From the NCBI RefSeq assembly GCF_033344935.1, contig NZ_JAWPMM010000001.1, forward strand, positions 2,838,001 to 2,902,000: 64,000 nucleotides of DNA, given 5' to 3'. Under the pieces are notes generated by a model. It worked only from the letters and a program-made list of their open reading frames with translations. It searched no databases and was not told the DNA's origin. This document shows, one piece after another, positions 8,966-16,739 of the stretch. Every line of letters begins with the position of its first letter. Position 1 is the first letter of the stretch. The DNA comes from Reichenbachiella sp. (GTDB lineage Bacteria > Bacteroidota > Bacteroidia > Cytophagales > Cyclobacteriaceae). A program made the translations under genes and the position numbers.

Positions 8966-11353
8966 ATGAAATACCTTTTTTCTTTTTTACTTTCTTTAGC
9001 GTTTATCACGTCTAATGGCCAAGTGGCTGAGGATTCTGCCAGATATGACGAAGTACGAAGTTTGGTCAACTTCTATAAGTATATGCTCAATACGGTAGGT
9101 TCCAGCAAGAATTCTACTCGAGACAAAGAGGTAATTATTGCGGAGAGCTATAAAAAGGTATTCAAAGATCAGTTTGTTCAAATCGAAGATGACTTAGCAT
9201 TGGATAGAAAGGTCATTACCAACAAAGATGTATCCGCCTACCTTCGTGATGTAGATTTCTTTTTTGAAAATATCCAGTTTGATTTTCAGGATGTTTCTAT
9301 CGAAAAAGTAAATCTTGAAGATGGTTCTTATTACTTCTTAGCCAGCTTCGAAAGCACGATTACCGGCATCACTTACGATGGACAAACACAGAACCAGTCT
9401 CAGAAAAGGTTTATTGAACTCAACCTGGATGAACAAGCCAGTGACCTGAAAATAGTAAGCGTATATAGTACGAAAGTCAGTCGCGAAAAGGAATTACAGC
9501 TCTGGTGGGAAAGTCTTCCTTTTGAATGGATTACGATATTCAATCAGCAAGTAGCATTTGATTCTATTTCCGGCGCCGCTCTGGAAAGAATAGCCGCCAT
9601 TGATAGCCTGGATGTTTCTGACAATGTCTTCATACAAGACCTGGAAGCACTTTCAGCTTTGAAAGACTTGAAATATCTAGATATCAGTAATACAAAAGTT
9701 GCGGACTTAAACCCACTCCGCTATGCTAGGAATTTGAAGACGCTTAACGCTTCTAACACCAAAGTGACTGATCTATCTGTGGTGCAATATTTTCCGAAAT
9801 TGAAATCAATAAATCTTGCTCAAACCCCAATACAAGACATTACCGAAATAGGTCGATTAAATCATTTAGAACAACTTAACCTCTCTGCAACAACTATTGC
9901 AGATTTCAGTCCAATCAAAACGCTCAAGGTTCTAAAGGTCGTAGACCTTTCGAATACGAACTTTGATGACCCTACGCTATTAGCATCAAGTAAAGAGTTG
10001 AAAAAAGCGAACTTATCTCGCACCCAAGTCGACCACTTATTTGTTTTTCAAAGTCTGGCTCAAGTGGAGTTTTTAGATTTATCTGAATCCAAAATCGCCA
10101 ACCTTAATGGCTTGGAAAAACATCCCTCCCTTCAAGAACTGTATATCAACCAGACGGCGGTAAAAGTGCTAGCGCCAGTTGGAGACAATCCTCGATTAAA
10201 GAAGATATATGCTGACCTATCTGGTGTGAGTGAGCAAGTCGCCTCCGACTTTATGACACAACACCCTCAAATTGTAGTGGTGACCAACAGCGAGCAGGTA
10301 ATGAAATGGTGGATTGAATTACCAGCCAATTGGAAAAATGTTTTCGCGGAGCTAATCGGTCATAGTGAGCCAACTAAAGAAGATCTGGCCAAACTCTTGA
10401 TTATTGATTCTTTGAATGTGGCTAACAGGAAACTCTATATGGAAACCCCATTGGTTAAATTCAAACGCCTGAAGTATTTGGATGTCAGTCACAACGATTT
10501 TGTCACTTTAGACTTCGCTAAAGAAATGCCTGAGTTGGAATATCTGATTGGCATTAATTTACCTATAGAATCAACCGATGATCTGTCATCAAACAAGAAG
10601 CTCAAGCACCTCAACCTAAGTCAGACTAAATTAAAAAATATGAAGACGCTAGAGCAGCTACATAGCCTTGAGCATGTGGATGTGGAAGGTACTTTTGTGG
10701 AAGAACCACAAGTGATCGAACACCTCAACACTAATCCTAACACGGTCATCATCTACCAATCAGATTCTCTCCTCGCCTGGTGGAATAATATTTCTCCGGT
10801 CTGGCAAACTGTATTCAACCTTCCTGCTTCAGATGCTTATCACTTGCACCAGTTGATTGAGAAACAAGAAATTGACATCTCCAACAAACCCGTACAATCA
10901 CTGGCACCCCTACAAGCCTTCATCAATTTGAAATCAGTGAGTATGGATCGATTGAAACTTACTCATCTGAGTGAATTGTATGTAATTAGCAGTTTAGAAG
11001 CACTTAGCTATACCAATGGACCACTTCAAACACTAGCAGGTATTGACCAACTGGCTCAATTGAAATCATTAAATATTTCCAACACAGCTATTGAGGATTT
11101 AAAAGACTTATACTATCTCAGTTCACTAGAAAACCTGAACTGCTCAAGAACAGGAATTAAAAACCTAAAAGGAGTAGACAAACTGGTTAACATGGAAAAC
11201 ATAGATATTAGCAATACTCGTATTTGGCGACTTGATCGATTGGCGAGCATGAGAAGAATCCAAACGCTCATATGCAATAACACCAGACTCAGCCAAGCTA
11301 AGGTAGATGCCTTTAAAGCTGATAGACCTGATTGTGATATTACCTTTTATTAG
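8966..11353 (+). CDS. Exported leucine-rich-repeat protein with three WW-type spacer modules
   Basis: 795 residues with a signal peptide (MKYLFSFLLSLAFITSNGQ). Residues 25-170 form an N-terminal domain like the product of gene 2. Next come blocks of short LRRs of about 22 residues (LKYLDISNTKVADLNPLRYARNL), a bacterial type seen in internalins. Each block is opened by a related segment: LWWESLPFEWITIF (WW at 180-181), KWWIELPANWKNVF (448-449) and AWWNNISPVWQTVF (605-606). LRR surfaces bind proteins. There is no T9SS tail or lipobox, so it is probably periplasmic. The stop codon lies inside the 3' end of the convergent small gene, overlapping it by 14 bases. Confidence 0.85.
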   Translation: MKYLFSFLLSLAFITSNGQVAEDSARYDEVRSLVNFYKYMLNTVGSSKNSTRDKEVIIAESYKKVFKDQFVQIEDDLALDRKVITNKDVSAYLRDVDFFFENIQFDFQDVSIEKVNLEDGSYYFLASFESTITGITYDGQTQNQSQKRFIELNLDEQASDLKIVSVYSTKVSREKELQLWWESLPFEWITIFNQQVAFDSISGAALERIAAIDSLDVSDNVFIQDLEALSALKDLKYLDISNTKVADLNPLRYARNLKTLNASNTKVTDLSVVQYFPKLKSINLAQTPIQDITEIGRLNHLEQLNLSATTIADFSPIKTLKVLKVVDLSNTNFDDPTLLASSKELKKANLSRTQVDHLFVFQSLAQVEFLDLSESKIANLNGLEKHPSLQELYINQTAVKVLAPVGDNPRLKKIYADLSGVSEQVASDFMTQHPQIVVVTNSEQVMKWWIELPANWKNVFAELIGHSEPTKEDLAKLLIIDSLNVANRKLYMETPLVKFKRLKYLDVSHNDFVTLDFAKEMPELEYLIGINLPIESTDDLSSNKKLKHLNLSQTKLKNMKTLEQLHSLEHVDVEGTFVEEPQVIEHLNTNPNTVIIYQSDSLLAWWNNISPVWQTVFNLPASDAYHLHQLIEKQEIDISNKPVQSLAPLQAFINLKSVSMDRLKLTHLSELYVISSLEALSYTNGPLQTLAGIDQLAQLKSLNISNTAIEDLKDLYYLSSLENLNCSRTGIKNLKGVDKLVNMENIDISNTRIWRLDRLASMRRIQTLICNNTRLSQAKVDAFKADRPDCDITFY

Positions 11354-11531
11354 ATCTGTTTGGCATAAGCTTCAATTGTAAGTTGCTGTTTTCTAGCCAT
11401 TGCTGAAACTCTTCAACTTCATCAGGCTGCAATGCTTTTACCGCCTTCTGATATTCTTTTGCCAAAAGGCCGCTATCAAAACTAACTTTCTCTAGAATGA
11501 GTTTATAATAATCTAAAAAAGAAGTTTTCAT
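11340..11531 (-). CDS. Small conserved-type cytoplasmic protein
   Basis: 63 residues, starting MKTSFLDYYKLILEKVSFD and helical throughout, with a body reading LLAKEYQKAVKALQPDEVEEFQQWL. This looks like the short acidic-helical proteins common in Cytophagales genomes; no function is known to me. The reading frame and start (ATG preceded by an A/T-rich leader) look natural, and its 3' end overlaps the end of the LRR gene by 14 bases on the other strand. Confidence 0.6.
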   Translation of the reverse strand: MKTSFLDYYKLILEKVSFDSGLLAKEYQKAVKALQPDEVEEFQQWLENSNLQLKLMPNRSNKR

Positions 11532-11678
11532 TTTATTATTGAGTTAGGGTTTGTTGACACAGATATTCAAAATATAACAAGCCGCAAACTTCCGGTGGAC
11601 TCCTTATCAAGGACATCTCAGACACCATCATCAAATACATGAACATTATTGGACCTTTTTATAATGTGATTGATTAAA

Positions 11679-11864
11679 CTACTTTGCAACGGATGTAGAA
11701 TCCGGTTTCGAAGCAACGGAATCAATCTTTGTTTCCGCTGTTTCCATTTTTTGATCCTGAGTATTCTCTACAGATTCTTGCTTGATGCAGCTTACTAAGG
11801 TGAGTAATAGGGCAATCAACACATATCCTGAACTCAGGAATCTCAACCATTGTGATTGATACAT
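11679..11864 (-). CDS. Small lipoprotein
   Basis: I choose the ATG at 11864, not the upstream one at 11903, because an AGGAGG Shine-Dalgarno core (11868-11873) stands just ahead of it and the resulting 61-residue protein begins with a clean lipoprotein signal (SGYVLIALLLTLVSC). The mature part is a short polar tail rich in E, T, D and S. It is probably an outer-membrane-anchored peptide of unknown role. The spacing between the Shine-Dalgarno core and ATG is only three bases, which is short. Confidence 0.6.
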   Translation of the reverse strand: MYQSQWLRFLSSGYVLIALLLTLVSCIKQESVENTQDQKMETAETKIDSVASKPDSTSVAK

Positions 11865-11914
11865 GATCCTCCTTTCTTTTTGAAATGTATGATAGAAAAC
11901 CACTTTGCTCGGAG

Positions 11915-11938
11915 AGCTAGAGGCGTCCGCCTCTAGCT
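11915..11938. repeat. Perfect GC-rich palindrome, REP-like
   Basis: AGCTAGAGGCG (11915-11925) and CGCCTCTAGCT (11928-11938) form an 11-base perfect stem with a two-base gap. No T run follows on either strand, so it does not look like a standard terminator. It is GC-rich against its surroundings and lies between hsp20 and the small lipoprotein gene. It could be a REP/BIME-type element, or a factor-dependent stop for hsp20. Confidence 0.6.
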
Positions 11939-11970
11939 ACACGAATCCAAGCAAATTATTGAATCAGGTA

Positions 11971-12414
11971 TTAAGTAATTGCTATTGTTTTGATAGGTTT
12001 TTTTCTGGCTTCCTCTTTTTTCGGTATGAGGAGCCTTAAAATTCCGTCTTGATATTTGGCTTCAATGCTATCCATTTCTACCGTATTCGGGAGATAGAAG
12101 GACCGCTTGAAGGATCCATAATCAAACTCCTTTCTGGTGAATTTCAAATTGCCATTCATCTGAGCATCATCTACACCGGCCTCGGACTGGATAGTTAGCA
12201 TGTCGTTGTCCAATTCAAGATGAAAGTCCTCCTTTTTCATACCCGGGACAGCCATCTCTACTCGGAAATCCTCATTCGTTTCTACAATATTCACTCTCGG
12301 AACAGAACCACCTTGGTCAGTCCATCCAGACCAGTCAAAAAGATCTTTAGTTAAAAAATCATCAAAGAATGAAGATGATGTGGGAACATAATTGCTTCTT
12401 TTCACTAAGTTCAT
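11971..12414 (-). CDS. Hsp20/alpha-crystallin small heat shock protein
   Basis: 147 residues. The alpha-crystallin domain spans about 38-138: VPRVNIVETNEDFRVEMAVPGMKKEDFHLELDND, ending SIEAKYQDGILRLLIPKK, with the family's G-x-L motif as DGILRL, followed by a C-terminal I-x-I-type tail (IKTIAI). It is an ATP-independent holdase that binds unfolding proteins in the cytoplasm as oligomers. The 214-base gap upstream must hold its promoter; no CIRCE-type inverted repeat is seen there. Confidence 0.95.
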   Translation of the reverse strand: MNLVKRSNYVPTSSSFFDDFLTKDLFDWSGWTDQGGSVPRVNIVETNEDFRVEMAVPGMKKEDFHLELDNDMLTIQSEAGVDDAQMNGNLKFTRKEFDYGSFKRSFYLPNTVEMDSIEAKYQDGILRLLIPKKEEARKKPIKTIAIT

Positions 12415-12628
12415 TTTTTCAAATTTTAATAGTTAAACAATTCAACAAAAAATCGGTTAAACCGTAATCCGAAAATTACTTTTCGGACCATCAAAACTTA
12501 ACGCTACAAACCGAGCGAGTCGCGACTGATCGAAATTATTCAATCAGTCACAAATACGAAAAAAGCTGGATATTTTGTTTCAAACAAAAGCCGTGTTTTC
12601 ACAATTTTTAACTTCTGTTAACTTTTTC

Positions 12629-13585
12629 TCAAAGGAGAATAATCACCTTGCCCCTGGCTCTGGAGGATTCCAAATATCGAATGGCTTCAACAGTCTCATC
12701 CAACGAATACGTTCGATCGATTACAGTAGATATATCATGACTCTCCAGTAAATCCGCCATAACTTGCAAATCCTTTTGGTTGGCTTTAAAGTCCACCATT
12801 TTGATTCGTTTGCCTCCGAGTAAGCCTGCACCAATCAAATGAGACATACCACCAAACCCGACTACCGCACAGTTTCCATTTTCAGTCAATAAGCTTTTGT
12901 AGTCCGATAAGGAGAGGTTACCCACAGCATCGAAAATCAGATCATATTTTCTATTCTGACTCCTAATATCTTGTTCAGTATAGTCAAGCACATCTTCAGC
13001 ACCACAGTCTTTTACTAAATCGATATTTCTGGTACTACAGACTCCTGTAACATTCGCACCGTAGTATTTGGCCAATTGCACTGCAAAAGTCCCTACACCT
13101 CCGGAAGCACCGTTGATCAATACCTCTGATCCCGGTTTGATTTTACCAAATTTGTTTAGCCCGTGATAGGCCGTAAGCGCAGCCACAGGCACACCGGCGG
13201 CTTCTTCAAAATTGATGTTCTCAGGTTTCAATACCAAAGCTTCTTCTGGCACACAGACGTATTCTGCCAAAGCGCCATATCCGTAGTTGAAAATATCACC
13301 AAAGACGGCATCTCCTACTTTTAGATTAGAGACGTCACCCCCTAACTCTTCTACCACTCCGGCCACATCCGCTCCCAATGTTTGGAATTGCTGCTTAGGT
13401 TTTAAAATACCAGTCAGAGCGCGCATAAAATAGGGTGTGCCGCGCATCACATGCCAATCCAAAGGATTGACAGCTGCTGCTTTGACTTTGACCAGCACTT
13501 CATGATCCGCTGGAGTTGGCTTATCCACCTCGGTTACATAGATCTCATCTGGACCTCCATAACGATCTATTTTTACTGTTCTCAT
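12629..13585 (-). CDS. Zinc-free medium-chain dehydrogenase/quinone oxidoreductase-like
   Basis: 318 residues of the MDR superfamily. The N-terminal GroES-like domain reads HEVLVKVKAAAVNPLDWHVMRG and ADVAGVVEELG. The Rossmann domain has the nucleotide motif INGASGGVGTFAVQLAKYYGA near residues 150-170. The zinc-site cysteines of alcohol dehydrogenases are not seen, as in the quinone-oxidoreductase and NAD(P)-dependent reductase branch. It likely reduces enones or quinones with NADPH in the cytosol; the substrate cannot be read. It follows the 72-residue gene by two bases and is likely cotranscribed with it. Confidence 0.88.
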   Translation of the reverse strand: MRTVKIDRYGGPDEIYVTEVDKPTPADHEVLVKVKAAAVNPLDWHVMRGTPYFMRALTGILKPKQQFQTLGADVAGVVEELGGDVSNLKVGDAVFGDIFNYGYGALAEYVCVPEEALVLKPENINFEEAAGVPVAALTAYHGLNKFGKIKPGSEVLINGASGGVGTFAVQLAKYYGANVTGVCSTRNIDLVKDCGAEDVLDYTEQDIRSQNRKYDLIFDAVGNLSLSDYKSLLTENGNCAVVGFGGMSHLIGAGLLGGKRIKMVDFKANQKDLQVMADLLESHDISTVIDRTYSLDETVEAIRYLESSRARGKVIILL

Positions 13586-13587
13586 TT

Positions 13588-13806
13588 TTAGTCTGTTAAT
13601 GCTTCACAATTAAAACCAAAGGTCTGAGCCAGGTCTATCACATCCGCTTCAGATAGTCGATCAGAAGCTTCCACCCTCAATACTTTATCAATATCCTGAA
13701 GGTCTACATTCCATTCCTTGATATAAGGATGTTGGTTGAATACCCAGGCGAATTGATCCATTCGCTTGCGAGATTTGATATCTGTTCTAAATACTAGTAC
13801 TTCCAT
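13588..13806 (-). CDS. Small ferredoxin-like (HMA-fold) protein without metal ligands
   Basis: 72 residues with a beta-alpha-beta-beta-alpha-beta order (EVLVFRTDI, then WAWVF-type helix, WNVDL, VLRVEAS, DVIDLAQTFGFNCEAL), like the heavy-metal-associated fold. The CxxC metal pair is absent. Short relatives with the phrase W-x-VDL-x-DIDKVLR-x-E are common in Bacteroidota. The function is unknown. It lies two bases upstream of the dehydrogenase and four bases downstream of a small membrane protein, which points to one transcript. Confidence 0.65.
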   Translation of the reverse strand: MEVLVFRTDIKSRKRMDQFAWVFNQHPYIKEWNVDLQDIDKVLRVEASDRLSEADVIDLAQTFGFNCEALTD

Positions 13807-13810
13807 AGTA

Positions 13811-13996
13811 TCAGACTTCTAAAAAGCGAAAGGCTTCATATACAAAGAATACCGGCCAAACGATGGCCTTGAAGAAGCCTCCTACACCCAGCCAAAATCC
13901 AGCGGCTGTAGAAATGAAATAATAAGCAGCGCCAAAGAATCCTAAGAAGTAAAAGCAACTGCCTCTTGAGCTTGATGATTTGAATTTATCTTTCAT
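13811..13996 (-). CDS. Small membrane protein
   Basis: 61 residues: a polar, serine-rich N-terminus (MKDKFKSSSSRGSC) followed by two hydrophobic, aromatic stretches (FYFLGFFGAAYYFISTAAGFW and AIVWPVFFVYEAF). It is probably an inner-membrane hairpin. It sits 27 bases downstream of the DUF2807-like gene and four bases upstream of the HMA-fold gene, so it is part of the long minus-strand run that starts at the ABC operon. No function can be assigned. Confidence 0.65.
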   Translation of the reverse strand: MKDKFKSSSSRGSCFYFLGFFGAAYYFISTAAGFWLGVGGFFKAIVWPVFFVYEAFRFLEV

Positions 13997-14023
13997 GGTT
14001 ATATATTTTCTGTTGTTAATCTG

Positions 14024-14539
14024 TTATTTAAAAGGATCGTCCAAAAATTCTATTTTGGAGTTTCCGATGGTTTCGTAAGTGGTATAAATGAATTTGTTTT
14101 CTTCTCCAATCAAATGACTTGCGTCTAGTTTAATGGTCATGGAGTCCAATTGAAAGTTTTTAAGTGTGACATAGGCATTTTCGGCCTTGACCCCGCGCAA
14201 TACCGGCGTGATCACTTTGGCCCTCACCGCTATGGAACTATCCCCTTTGATGAAGAAATGTAGCGTGTCGTTTCTGTTTTCTAATTGAGGCAAGTATTGG
14301 TTCTTAGGATCGAAAGCCACTTCTACTTGGTACGTTCTACCCTGCCGGACCTGTACCTTCCAATGGCCCGCAAAGTGCAACACGCTAAATGCTTCTACAG
14401 GTACAGCGGTCAGTTGCACATCGGCGGCCTGACTCGCATAGATGGCTTGCACATCACTGCGCATCACCATCAGACTACTTATAAATAGTGCCAGGAGAAT
14501 CCCTGCGGTCGTGATTAATATTTTCTTACTGGTTTGCAT
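14024..14539 (-). CDS. Membrane-anchored DUF2807/GIN-like protein
   Basis: 171 residues. One hydrophobic N-terminal segment (IIITTAGILLALFISSLMV-like, ILITTAGILLALFISSLMV) acts as an anchor or signal. The rest resembles the head GIN domain (DUF2807): FSVLHFAGHWKVQVRQG, then VITPVLRGVKAENAYVTLKNF, a beta-helix-like pattern that is shorter than usual. Members are exported and of unknown role. It follows the GntR regulator by 26 bases and so probably belongs to the ABC operon. Confidence 0.65.
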   Translation of the reverse strand: MQTSKKILITTAGILLALFISSLMVMRSDVQAIYASQAADVQLTAVPVEAFSVLHFAGHWKVQVRQGRTYQVEVAFDPKNQYLPQLENRNDTLHFFIKGDSSIAVRAKVITPVLRGVKAENAYVTLKNFQLDSMTIKLDASHLIGEENKFIYTTYETIGNSKIEFLDDPFK

Positions 14540-14565
14540 GGTTTATATCGTCTTAAGTTTTTTGG

Positions 14566-14940
14566 TTAGTTCTTTTGAGTTTCTTTCAAATGCTGCTGGT
14601 AATACTTCGAAATGTCTTCTAAGGATAAATGAAGCAAGTCCATGGCTTTAAACAATCGTGGTAATTCGCTGGTAACAAAATCTTCCTTTCTCAGTGCACT
14701 GGTCTTGATTTTACCGTCTTCCGACACGAAGTAACCAATACCTCGTTTGTTGTAGATAATGCCCTTCTCCTGCAGGTAGGTGAATGTTCGCATCACCGTA
14801 TTGGGATTTACTTCTATGCTTACCGCCATTTCTCGGACCGATGGAATCCGATCTCCCGGCTTCCATTTTTCCAACAGGATGTTTTCACAGAAATGATCGG
14901 CAATTTGGAGATATATGGCTTGGTCGTCTCTAAACTCCAT
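14566..14940 (-). CDS. GntR-family (YtrA-type) transcriptional repressor
   Basis: 124 residues. The winged helix is typical of GntR: IADHFCENILLEKWKPGDRIPSVREMAVSIEVNPNTVMRTFTYLQEKGIIYNKRGIGYFV (about 12-68). Only about 50 residues follow, so it is the short YtrA subfamily with no ligand-binding domain. These repressors usually control an ABC transporter in their own operon. Here it follows the permease gene by one base, and the palindrome at 16566-16587 ahead of the operon is its likely operator. Confidence 0.92.
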   Translation of the reverse strand: MEFRDDQAIYLQIADHFCENILLEKWKPGDRIPSVREMAVSIEVNPNTVMRTFTYLQEKGIIYNKRGIGYFVSEDGKIKTSALRKEDFVTSELPRLFKAMDLLHLSLEDISKYYQQHLKETQKN

Positions 14941-14941
14941 C

Positions 14942-15697
14942 TTACACCTCCCTGTCTTTCAATCCCAAATAAGTCACCACCCAGCAAAATGGAGCCAACA
15001 ACCACCAAAATGCCCACTGCGCCAATAGCCAAATCTTGTAAATCGGCTTGCCCACATACGGATTATTGTCAGATAAGCACTCCTGATCATCCTGCATCAA
15101 ATCACCCATGATCAGATAGAATAGCATACCAACTACAATAGCCATCAAGATCACGGTGAAAATAGTTTTCGGAAACACGTAGCCTTTGAAGTGTGCGGCA
15201 CCTAGTAGAAACAGACCTTGCAATACGAAGTAGTATTTCATCACCGAAACTGCAAACGGACTCAGTGGATCAAAATCCTCAAATCGCATGTTACTGTCGA
15301 TCATAGTTCCGATAGGATTGGCGACAAATACGGTATACAAATAGTAAGTGAAGCTGAAAAAGGCTATCCATCCCACGGAAGTCAACAACCACATGGATAG
15401 AAATTTCTCAAAAGTAGAAGCAGGTAATATGAGGTAATTACAGCTTTTAAGTGAGTTACTTAAATCGTTGAAAGCCAATGAGCTAAGCACAAATCCGCCA
15501 ATAATCAAAGTAAAAGCATAGCCACCCGTATGCTCAAAGAAGACCATGCTGTCCTCTACAATAATGGACATGAGCAACCCGACAAAAAAGAGCATGCCGA
15601 AAGTGATCTCAAAGGTCATGAATATGCCTCTAAAGCTCCTGAACAACTCTAGCTTGAGCAGCCTCAAAAACCGATGGATATTAAAATATTGACTCAT
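14942..15697 (-). CDS. ABC transporter membrane subunit
   Basis: 251 residues with about six hydrophobic segments (GMLFFVGLLMSIIV, GGYAFTLIIGGFVLSSLAF, MWLLTSVGWIAFFSFTYYLY, YYFVLQGLFLLGAAHF, FTVILMAIVVGMLFYLI, WLLAQWAFWWLLAPFCWVV). It has the size and layout of an ABC-2-type permease. Its start overlaps the stop of the ATPase gene by four bases (ATGA), so the two subunits are translationally coupled. Substrate unknown. YtrA-linked systems often respond to cell-envelope stress or antibiotics, which is inference here. Confidence 0.85.
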   Translation of the reverse strand: MSQYFNIHRFLRLLKLELFRSFRGIFMTFEITFGMLFFVGLLMSIIVEDSMVFFEHTGGYAFTLIIGGFVLSSLAFNDLSNSLKSCNYLILPASTFEKFLSMWLLTSVGWIAFFSFTYYLYTVFVANPIGTMIDSNMRFEDFDPLSPFAVSVMKYYFVLQGLFLLGAAHFKGYVFPKTIFTVILMAIVVGMLFYLIMGDLMQDDQECLSDNNPYVGKPIYKIWLLAQWAFWWLLAPFCWVVTYLGLKDREV

Positions 15698-16545
15698 CCT
15701 TCTACCGTTTGATTTTTGAATATTTCTTGCACTCGCTTCGTGTTGTTTACCACGGCATTGAATAGGATTTCCAGATTCATATTGGACTCCACATTGCTCC
15801 TGTTTTCTTCCACCACCGTGTAGCCACTAAAGTTGGACTCGGAGTAAACCACCTGATCGCTCTGTGGAAGGGTCTTGACTTTGCTTACAGTTAGCTTCTT
15901 TGATATTTGTTCGTAGTCTTCAAAGAATACGATCTGGCCTTCATCCAGAATGATGATCGGGTCGATCAAATTCTCCATGTCTCGTGCTTGATGCGTAGAA
16001 ATGATAAAGCTTCGTTCCTCGTGTATGGCACTGGCCACTACCTTGCGAAACTGACTTTTGGATGGGATGTCCAATCCATTCGTAGGCTCATCGAGAATCA
16101 AAAGCTGGCAATCGGTAGCCAAACCGAATGACAGCAGAAACTTCTTCTTTTGTCCGTACGACAAAGCAGTCAGCTTTTCATCATTCGGCAAGCTGAATTC
16201 GTTCAAATACGCTTGAAATAACGCTTGATTGAATCTGGGGTAAAACGGACTGTACAAATCCACAAATCGTTTCATACCCAGGGCTGGCACTTCAAACTCC
16301 TCAGTCACCAAATAGATTTCGCTGAGAAACTCGGGTCTCCGATCTTTTGGTAGACATCCACCGACATGCAAACTTCCAGCTTTAGGAAACAATAAGCCAG
16401 CAATGAGTTTGAGCAAACTGGACTTCCCTGCCCCGTTCTTGCCCAGGAGCCCATAGATATTTCCCAAAGGCAGAGACACACTCAAGTCCTCAAAGAGCTG
16501 AGGTTTGGAAGGATATCCAAAAGAAACATTTTCAATATGTACCAT
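15694..16545 (-). CDS. ABC transporter ATPase subunit
   Basis: 283 residues. The Walker A is GLLGKNGAGKSSLL, the signature is LSYGQKKKF (LSYGQ in place of LSGGQ), the Walker B is LLILDEPTNGLD, and the H-loop is IISTHQ. A C-terminal extension of about 70 residues follows the nucleotide-binding domain. It powers the permease encoded immediately downstream, at the inner face of the membrane. It is the first gene of the ATPase-permease-GntR operon. Confidence 0.93.
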   Translation of the reverse strand: MVHIENVSFGYPSKPQLFEDLSVSLPLGNIYGLLGKNGAGKSSLLKLIAGLLFPKAGSLHVGGCLPKDRRPEFLSEIYLVTEEFEVPALGMKRFVDLYSPFYPRFNQALFQAYLNEFSLPNDEKLTALSYGQKKKFLLSFGLATDCQLLILDEPTNGLDIPSKSQFRKVVASAIHEERSFIISTHQARDMENLIDPIIILDEGQIVFFEDYEQISKKLTVSKVKTLPQSDQVVYSESNFSGYTVVEENRSNVESNMNLEILFNAVVNNTKRVQEIFKNQTVEG

Positions 16546-16565
16546 ACTTTTCTTGAAGTAAATTA

Positions 16566-16587
16566 GTGTACTATCATGCTAATACAC
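16566..16587. promoter_or_regulatory. Palindromic operator for the YtrA-type repressor
   Basis: Half sites GTGTACTATCA and TGCTAATACAC form a 22-base dyad in which nine of eleven base pairs match. This resembles YtrA-type operators (GTGTA ... TACAC). It lies 21 bases ahead of the ATPase start and just downstream of a -7-like box, so bound repressor would block transcription initiation. Confidence 0.7.
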
Positions 16588-16589
16588 CT

Positions 16590-16597
16590 CAAATGTA
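16590..16597 (-). promoter_or_regulatory. -7 box of the ABC/GntR operon
   Basis: The minus strand reads TACATTTG, a full TAnnTTTG match 45 bases ahead of the ATPase start and abutting the operator. No clear -33 TTG was found at the usual spacing. Confidence 0.5.
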
Positions 16598-16739
16598 AAT
16601 AAGGTTTCATTTCAGGGAAAATAATTTCAATTTTTATCTATTATGCTAAGGCAACTATTTGGGATATGTGATTAAATCCACCATATTCGGGGTGTAAAGT
16701 GTATAGTAACTTTATCCAAATATTGAAAACAATTAGAGT

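Noticed and set aside
12524-12549. GACTGAT/ATCAGTC inverted repeat after the dehydrogenase gene
   Set aside because: A seven-base stem with a 12-base loop and no T run on the minus strand, too weak to call a terminator; it may be chance or part of the hsp20 control region.
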